A stretch of 9,811 nt of DNA from Saprospiraceae bacterium (GTDB taxonomy: Bacteria > Bacteroidota > Bacteroidia > Chitinophagales > Saprospiraceae): the NCBI GenBank assembly GCA_025455635.1, contig JALOMF010000116.1, forward strand, positions 1 through 9,811. The letters are read 5' to 3'. Of this stretch, positions 6,882 through 9,811 are shown one piece after another (the first letter of the stretch is position 1; each line of letters begins with the position of its first letter). Under the pieces are notes generated by a model. The model worked only from the letters and a program-made list of their open reading frames with translations. It did no database searches and was not told the DNA's origin. Made by a program: the position numbers and the translations under genes.

Positions 6882-6914
6882 TAACAATCAAACAACAATA
6901 ACAATCAAGCAATC
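6882..6914. repeat. right arm: inverted copies of the 16-base unit
   Basis: TAACAATCAAGCAATC at 6899-6914 is the exact reverse complement of the left-arm unit. Just inside it, 6882-6898 is a decayed second copy: the first ten bases TAACAATCAA are intact, then there are a substitution and small changes. Together the 33 bases are complementary to most of the 32-base left arm. Base 6914 belongs to both the repeat and the TGA stop (6913-6915) of the metallophosphoesterase. Confidence 0.88.
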
Positions 6915-7659
6915 AAGTCTTATTCCCTTCGTAATAAACCACCGTGCTTTCAAGCGCCCCGTCTTCTCGGAGGATGATTTCCCGGAGGGCGATTTTTGTG
7001 TTGTCCAATTGAAATTCAGGCAGGTGCCATTTCATTTGGAAGTAGGTGGTGGGGCTGATGTGTACGATGATGTTTTTGGAGCAAACCAGCTTTTCCACGT
7101 GGTAGTGCCCGCAGAACACGTACACTGGGTGCGGGTGCGGGTGGAGAATGGCCTGCACTTCGTCCATGTTGCGGAGCGGATAGTTCACGTCCATGAAGGG
7201 CACGCCGCCGTTCACGGGCGGGTGGTGCATGAAGAGGAAAGCCGGGCCGTCGAGCTGTGCCAGTTCTTTGGCGAGCCAAGCCTGTTGCGAAGCGGAGACG
7301 GTGCCACGGGAGGTTTCGAGTAGGAGGAGCGGCTGGCCGTCGAGGTCGAGCCGATAGTAGAGGTCTTCGCCATCGAGCAAGTGTTCCAGTTCGAATACCT
7401 TGGCCAGCAGCGTGGAGGTGTCGTGGTTGCCAGCGATGACGGCGTAGGGGATGCCAAGGGCGTCGAGGTGCGCCTTCATCCATCGGTAAACCTCCTCGTT
7501 GGCGGTGTCGAAGGCGAGGTCGCCGGTGATGATGAGGTGGTCGGGGGAAAAGGAGCGCACGGCGGCCAGGATGTCCAAAAAGTTCTGACGCACGTCCACT
7601 CCGTGAGTGAACTCGCCCTCGCTCGCAACGTGCAGGTCAGTGATTTGAACAAGTTTCAT
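6913..7659 (-). CDS. metallophosphoesterase (class III cyclic-nucleotide phosphodiesterase-like)
   Basis: Calcineurin-like dinuclear-metal phosphoesterase of 248 residues, cytosolic, close in length and layout to CpdA-type 3',5'-cyclic-AMP phosphodiesterases. All metal-binding blocks are present: D-L-H (Asp8, His10), G-D-L-A (Asp47), G-N-H-D (Asn78, His79), M-H-H-P (144-147, one histidine a ligand) and G-H-Y-H (His185, His187). D-x-H, G-D, G-N-H-D and G-H-x-H together define the fold. The substrate could be cAMP, another phosphodiester or a nucleotide-type compound; sequence alone does not decide. It is the first gene of the minus-strand group, read from a near-ideal promoter 22 bases upstream. 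The S23 start lies 44 bases after its stop. The stop overlaps the inverted repeat of the S23 cassette, so the extreme C-terminus may have been set by that insertion. Confidence 0.9.
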   Translation of the reverse strand: MKLVQITDLHVASEGEFTHGVDVRQNFLDILAAVRSFSPDHLIITGDLAFDTANEEVYRWMKAHLDALGIPYAVIAGNHDTSTLLAKVFELEHLLDGEDLYYRLDLDGQPLLLLETSRGTVSASQQAWLAKELAQLDGPAFLFMHHPPVNGGVPFMDVNYPLRNMDEVQAILHPHPHPVYVFCGHYHVEKLVCSKNIIVHISPTTYFQMKWHLPEFQLDNTKIALREIILREDGALESTVVYYEGNKT

Positions 7660-7680
7660 GTTTAGTCCTGGCTTTGGTCA

Positions 7681-7710
7681 CAAAGTTATCTTTTTTAACC
7701 AAAACCCAAA
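7681..7710 (-). promoter_or_regulatory. promoter of the metallophosphoesterase gene
   Basis: On the minus strand TTTG (complement of 7707-7710) is followed after 18 bases by TAACTTTG (complement of 7681-7688), a full match to the Bacteroidota -7 consensus TAnnTTTG. The start of transcription would be about 7675, leaving a leader of roughly 15 bases. This is the best promoter in the window. Confidence 0.65.
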
Positions 7711-7756
7711 AAACAGGTTCGTTGAGTCAATTTTCGTAAAAACAGCGAAAGGTTGA

Positions 7757-7764
7757 TACATTTA
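7757..7764 (+). promoter_or_regulatory. possible -7 element of the ROK kinase promoter
   Basis: TACATTTA matches TAnnTTTG except for the last base and lies 47 bases before the ATG. The best -33 candidate is TTTC at 7732-7735, 21 bases upstream, so this promoter is weaker by consensus than the divergent one. Nothing else in the 152-base divergent gap (7660-7811) fits better. Confidence 0.35.
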
Positions 7765-7780
7765 CCCTCAACTTTTGACA

Positions 7781-7794
7781 TTCCCGAAAGGGAA
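7781..7794 (+). promoter_or_regulatory. small leader hairpin with GAAA loop
   Basis: TTCCC (7781-7785) and GGGAA (7790-7794) pair around GAAA, a GNRA-type tetraloop closed by C-G. It ends 17 bases before the kinase ATG, in the probable mRNA leader. Five base pairs are few, so it may have no function. Confidence 0.3.
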
Positions 7795-7811
7795 CCTAAC
7801 TCAAAGCTGAT

Positions 7812-8723
7812 ATGGAACCTATCTGGGGAATAGACCTCGGCGGCACCAAAATCGAGTGCGCCGTCATGGAAGACGCCGTCAACATGAACGTGCTGCGCCG
7901 CATGCGGATGCCGACGGAACAGGATAAGGGCTACACGCACATCCTCCGGCAGATTTACAAACTGGTGGAGACGATGGGCGCAGACCTCGGCATGCGCCCA
8001 AAAAAAATCGGCTTTGGCACCCCCGGCACCCTCGACCCCAAGACCCAGACGCTGAAAAACTCCAACACCGTGTGCCTGAACGGGATGCCCCTGAAACACG
8101 ACTTGGAGTCCATACTCGGCCTGCCCTGCGAGCTGGCCAACGACGCCAACTGCTTCGCCCTCGCCGAGGCGAAATGGGGCGCTGCGCACGACATCATGCC
8201 AGATGCAGAGGTCGTCTGGGGCATCATCATGGGCACGGGCACGGGCAGCGGCGTGGTGGTGAACGGCAAGGTGCTCAAGGGCCGCCACGGCATCGGGGGC
8301 GAGTGGGGGCACAGCTTCCTCGACGACAGCGCCTACCCCTGCTACTGCGGCAACGCTGGCTGCGTGGAACAGGTGCTTTCCGGCCCGTCCCTCGCCCGTT
8401 TCCACAATGAATTAACGGGGCTTAACCTCAGCCTTCCCGAAATCGTGGAACGCTACTACAACAGCTACGACGAAGCGGCCATCGCCACGGTGGAGCGGCT
8501 CATCCACTTCTTCGGCAAGGCCGTGGCCAATGTCATCAACGTCCTAGACCCCGACGTGGTGGTCATCGGCGGCGGGCTGGGCCACATAGACCTGCTTTAT
8601 ACCGAAGGTGTGGAGGAGGTAAAAAAATACATTTTCAACAGTGGCAAATGCGAGACGCTCTTCCTGCGGCCCAAGCTGGGCGACAGCGCAGGCGTGTTCG
8701 GGGCGGCGCTGCTTTGTGCTTAA
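7812..8723 (+). CDS. ROK family sugar kinase
   Basis: ATP-dependent sugar kinase of the ROK (repressor, ORF, kinase) family, 303 residues, cytosolic, phosphorylating a hexose such as glucose, fructose or N-acetylglucosamine. The N-terminal phosphate loop D-L-G-G-T-K is at 8-13. N-D-A-N-C-F-A (110-116) holds the catalytic base Asp111. M-G-T-G-T-G-S-G (140-147) forms the second phosphate-binding region. The ROK zinc site is complete: His167 in G-E-W-G-H, then Cys177, Cys179 and Cys184 in C-Y-C-G-N-A-G-C-V-E. G-G-E-W-G-H (162-167) supplies the sugar-contacting Glu and His. No DNA-binding helix-turn-helix precedes the kinase, so it is an enzyme, not a repressor. The layout resembles E. coli NagK and Mak, but the sugar is not determined. 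It lies 39 bases ahead of the oxidoreductase on the same strand and is likely in one operon with it. Confidence 0.93.
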   Translation: MEPIWGIDLGGTKIECAVMEDAVNMNVLRRMRMPTEQDKGYTHILRQIYKLVETMGADLGMRPKKIGFGTPGTLDPKTQTLKNSNTVCLNGMPLKHDLESILGLPCELANDANCFALAEAKWGAAHDIMPDAEVVWGIIMGTGTGSGVVVNGKVLKGRHGIGGEWGHSFLDDSAYPCYCGNAGCVEQVLSGPSLARFHNELTGLNLSLPEIVERYYNSYDEAAIATVERLIHFFGKAVANVINVLDPDVVVIGGGLGHIDLLYTEGVEEVKKYIFNSGKCETLFLRPKLGDSAGVFGAALLCA

Positions 8724-8762
8724 AAAGGGGTTTTACCATTTCATAAAAAAACGAAAATCAAC

Positions 8763-9811
8763 ATGATGAACAGGAGAATTTTCCTCAAACACAGCGCCAC
8801 CCTAGCTGGCATCACCATCCTGCCCTCCTCCACATGGGCTTTTGTGAAAAACGGCAAGCTGCGCACGGCGCACATCGGCGTGGGCGGCATGGGCGCCGCC
8901 GACCTCGAAGCCATCGCCTCGCACGGCATGGTGGAGGTGACCGCCCTCTGCGACGTGGACGCCAACAACCTGGCCGCTGCGCAAAAACTGTTTCCCAACG
9001 CCAAAACCTTCAAGGACTACCGAAAGCTCTTCGAGCAAATGGGCAGCGCCATTGACGCCGTCGTCGTATCCACGCCCGACCACACCCATGCCCCGGCCTC
9101 CGTCATGGCCATGCAGATGGGCAAGCCCGTGTATTGCCAGAAGCCGCTCACGCACCACGTGACCGAGGCACGGGCCATGCGCCAACTGGCCGAGGACAAA
9201 AAGCTCGTGACACAAATGGGCATACAAATCCACTCGTGGAAGGAGTACCGGGGCACGGCACAGCTCATCCAGTCCGGCCTCATCGGCAAGGTGCACACCG
9301 TGCGGGCCTGGTCGAACAAGAACTGGGGCTACGACGGCCCCGTCCCCACGGGCAGCGACCCCGTGCCTGCCCACCTCGACTGGAACCTCTGGCTGGGCAC
9401 CTCGCCGGAGCGCCCTTACAAGGACATGGTCTATCACCCCGGCAATTGGCGGAAGCTGCTCGACTACGGCTGCGGCACCCTCGGCGACATGGGCGTGCAC
9501 ATCTTCGACACGCCCTACACGGCGTTGGCGCTCGACGTTCCAAAGACCATCTGCTGCGAAAGCCGCAAGCCCAACGGCTTTGCCCATCCTGAGCACTTTG
9601 TGGTGACCTACATAGTCCCCGGTACGCAGTACACGGCAAAGAACTTGAAATGGGTCTGGTACGACGGCACGGATGCACCCAAAAAGGACAAGGAACTGGC
9701 CATGCCCGCTGGCGAAAAGCTGCCCGACCAAGGCTCCATGTTCATTGGGGAAAAAGGGCGGCTGCTGCTCCCGCACATCGGCTACCCGAAACTGATTATC
9801 GAAAACAAGTT
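8763..9811 (+). CDS. Tat-exported Gfo/Idh/MocA family oxidoreductase, 3' end cut off
   Basis: NAD(P)-dependent sugar or cyclitol oxidoreductase of the Gfo/Idh/MocA family; 349 codons are visible and the frame is still open at the window edge. The N-terminus carries a twin-arginine signal, N-R-R-I-F-L-K (3-9) followed by a hydrophobic stretch, which implies export of the folded protein with its cofactor bound. The Rossmann nucleotide loop G-V-G-G-M-G is at 39-44, S-T-P-D-H-T-H-A at 103-110, and the catalytic-lysine motif C-Q-K-P-L-T-H at 125-131 (Lys127; Gln replaces the more common Glu, as is usual in the secreted branch). G-D-M-G-V-H-I-F-D (241-249) has the expected active-site His246. Two ATGs lie side by side (8763 and 8766); either leaves the Tat motif intact. 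The leader is A-rich without Shine-Dalgarno. Substrate unknown. Linked to the ROK kinase upstream. Confidence 0.92.
   Translation, partial: MMNRRIFLKHSATLAGITILPSSTWAFVKNGKLRTAHIGVGGMGAADLEAIASHGMVEVTALCDVDANNLAAAQKLFPNAKTFKDYRKLFEQMGSAIDAVVVSTPDHTHAPASVMAMQMGKPVYCQKPLTHHVTEARAMRQLAEDKKLVTQMGIQIHSWKEYRGTAQLIQSGLIGKVHTVRAWSNKNWGYDGPVPTGSDPVPAHLDWNLWLGTSPERPYKDMVYHPGNWRKLLDYGCGTLGDMGVHIFDTPYTALALDVPKTICCESRKPNGFAHPEHFVVTYIVPGTQYTAKNLKWVWYDGTDAPKKDKELAMPAGEKLPDQGSMFIGEKGRLLLPHIGYPKLIIENK

Larger units (their letters stand above)
6445..6917. mobile_element. putative S23/IVP cassette bounded by inverted repeats
   Basis: A small AT-rich four-helix-bundle gene is enclosed by inverted copies of one 16-base unit. 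The left arm is 6460-6491 (two perfect copies) with a decayed copy at 6445-6459. The right arm is 6882-6914, with a perfect inverted copy outermost and a decayed one inside. About 390 bases lie between the arms. One 60-base stretch inside (6541-6600) has 24 G+C, against 36 in a flanking stretch (5821-5880). No transposase is present. 23S rRNA intervening sequences likewise pair their ends around a gene of this family. Calling it a mobile cassette is inference; the repeats and base composition are directly seen. Confidence 0.5.

Noticed and set aside
6870..6887. Upstream TTG start for the S23 protein, adding M-L-N-T-S-A.
   Set aside because: These residues would be encoded at the repeat edge and do not belong to the family; the ATG at 6867-6869 gives the expected N-terminus.
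7127..7144. GGGTGC-type hexamer repeat inside the metallophosphoesterase gene.
   Set aside because: It encodes a short His-Pro run (residues 173-178) in a surface stretch between conserved blocks, without frame disruption; probably minor slippage with no special role.
8802..9776. Long open frame (324 codons) on the minus strand.
   Set aside because: It is antisense to the clearly recognisable Gfo/Idh/MocA gene; its protein is rich in His, Gly, Val and Arg without any family motif. High G+C codon bias opens such frames.

Overview
The window looks like a chromosomal stretch from a member of the Bacteroidota, possibly the Saprospiria or Chitinophagia. Three things point there. Three promoters resemble the Bacteroidota type (TTTG, 17-18 bases, TAnnTTTn). 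The gene starts lack Shine-Dalgarno sequences and sit behind A/T-rich leaders. The gene families are also typical of the phylum: an E1 dehydrogenase that reads as the beta half of an alpha/beta fusion, a Tat-exported Gfo/Idh/MocA oxidoreductase, and a four-helix-bundle 'S23' protein. The lineage below phylum is a guess. Coding DNA is around 60% G+C where I counted it, apart from one AT-rich insert.

Layout, left to right. Positions 1-1031 (+) hold the end of a thiamine-diphosphate 2-oxoacid dehydrogenase E1 (beta half), cut by the window edge. An alpha/beta hydrolase follows at 1057-1758 (+), only 25 bases on and probably co-transcribed. A major facilitator transporter with its own promoter lies at 1839-3353 (+). 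A strong hairpin terminator at 3374-3423 can work in both directions; it separates the transporter from the convergent long-chain fatty acyl-CoA ligase fadD (3546-5216, -). The fadD promoter overlaps an imperfect palindrome that could be an operator. Upstream on the minus strand come a PLP aminotransferase of the methionine/kynurenine type (5300-6442), a small AT-rich S23/IVP four-helix-bundle gene (6489-6869) and a class III metallophosphoesterase (6913-7659). Metallophosphoesterase transcription starts from a near-ideal promoter at 7681-7710. Divergent from it are a ROK sugar kinase (7812-8723, +) and a Tat-signal Gfo/Idh/MocA oxidoreductase (8763 to the window end, +), which probably form a sugar-handling operon.

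The most unusual structure is at 6445-6917. The S23/IVP gene is enclosed by inverted copies of a 16-base unit (GATTGCTTGATTGTTA): two perfect tandem copies on the left and one perfect plus one decayed copy on the right. The right-hand repeat overlaps the stop codon of the metallophosphoesterase, and the left-hand one supplies the stop codon of the S23 gene. The enclosed DNA is much more AT-rich than its surroundings. The whole looks like an inserted cassette, organised like the 23S rRNA intervening sequences that encode this protein family but lying between two protein-coding genes. Whether it moves, and by what means, cannot be seen from one copy.

The genes otherwise describe ordinary heterotrophic metabolism: 2-oxoacid oxidation, fatty acid activation, amino acid transamination, and sugar uptake, phosphorylation and oxidation.
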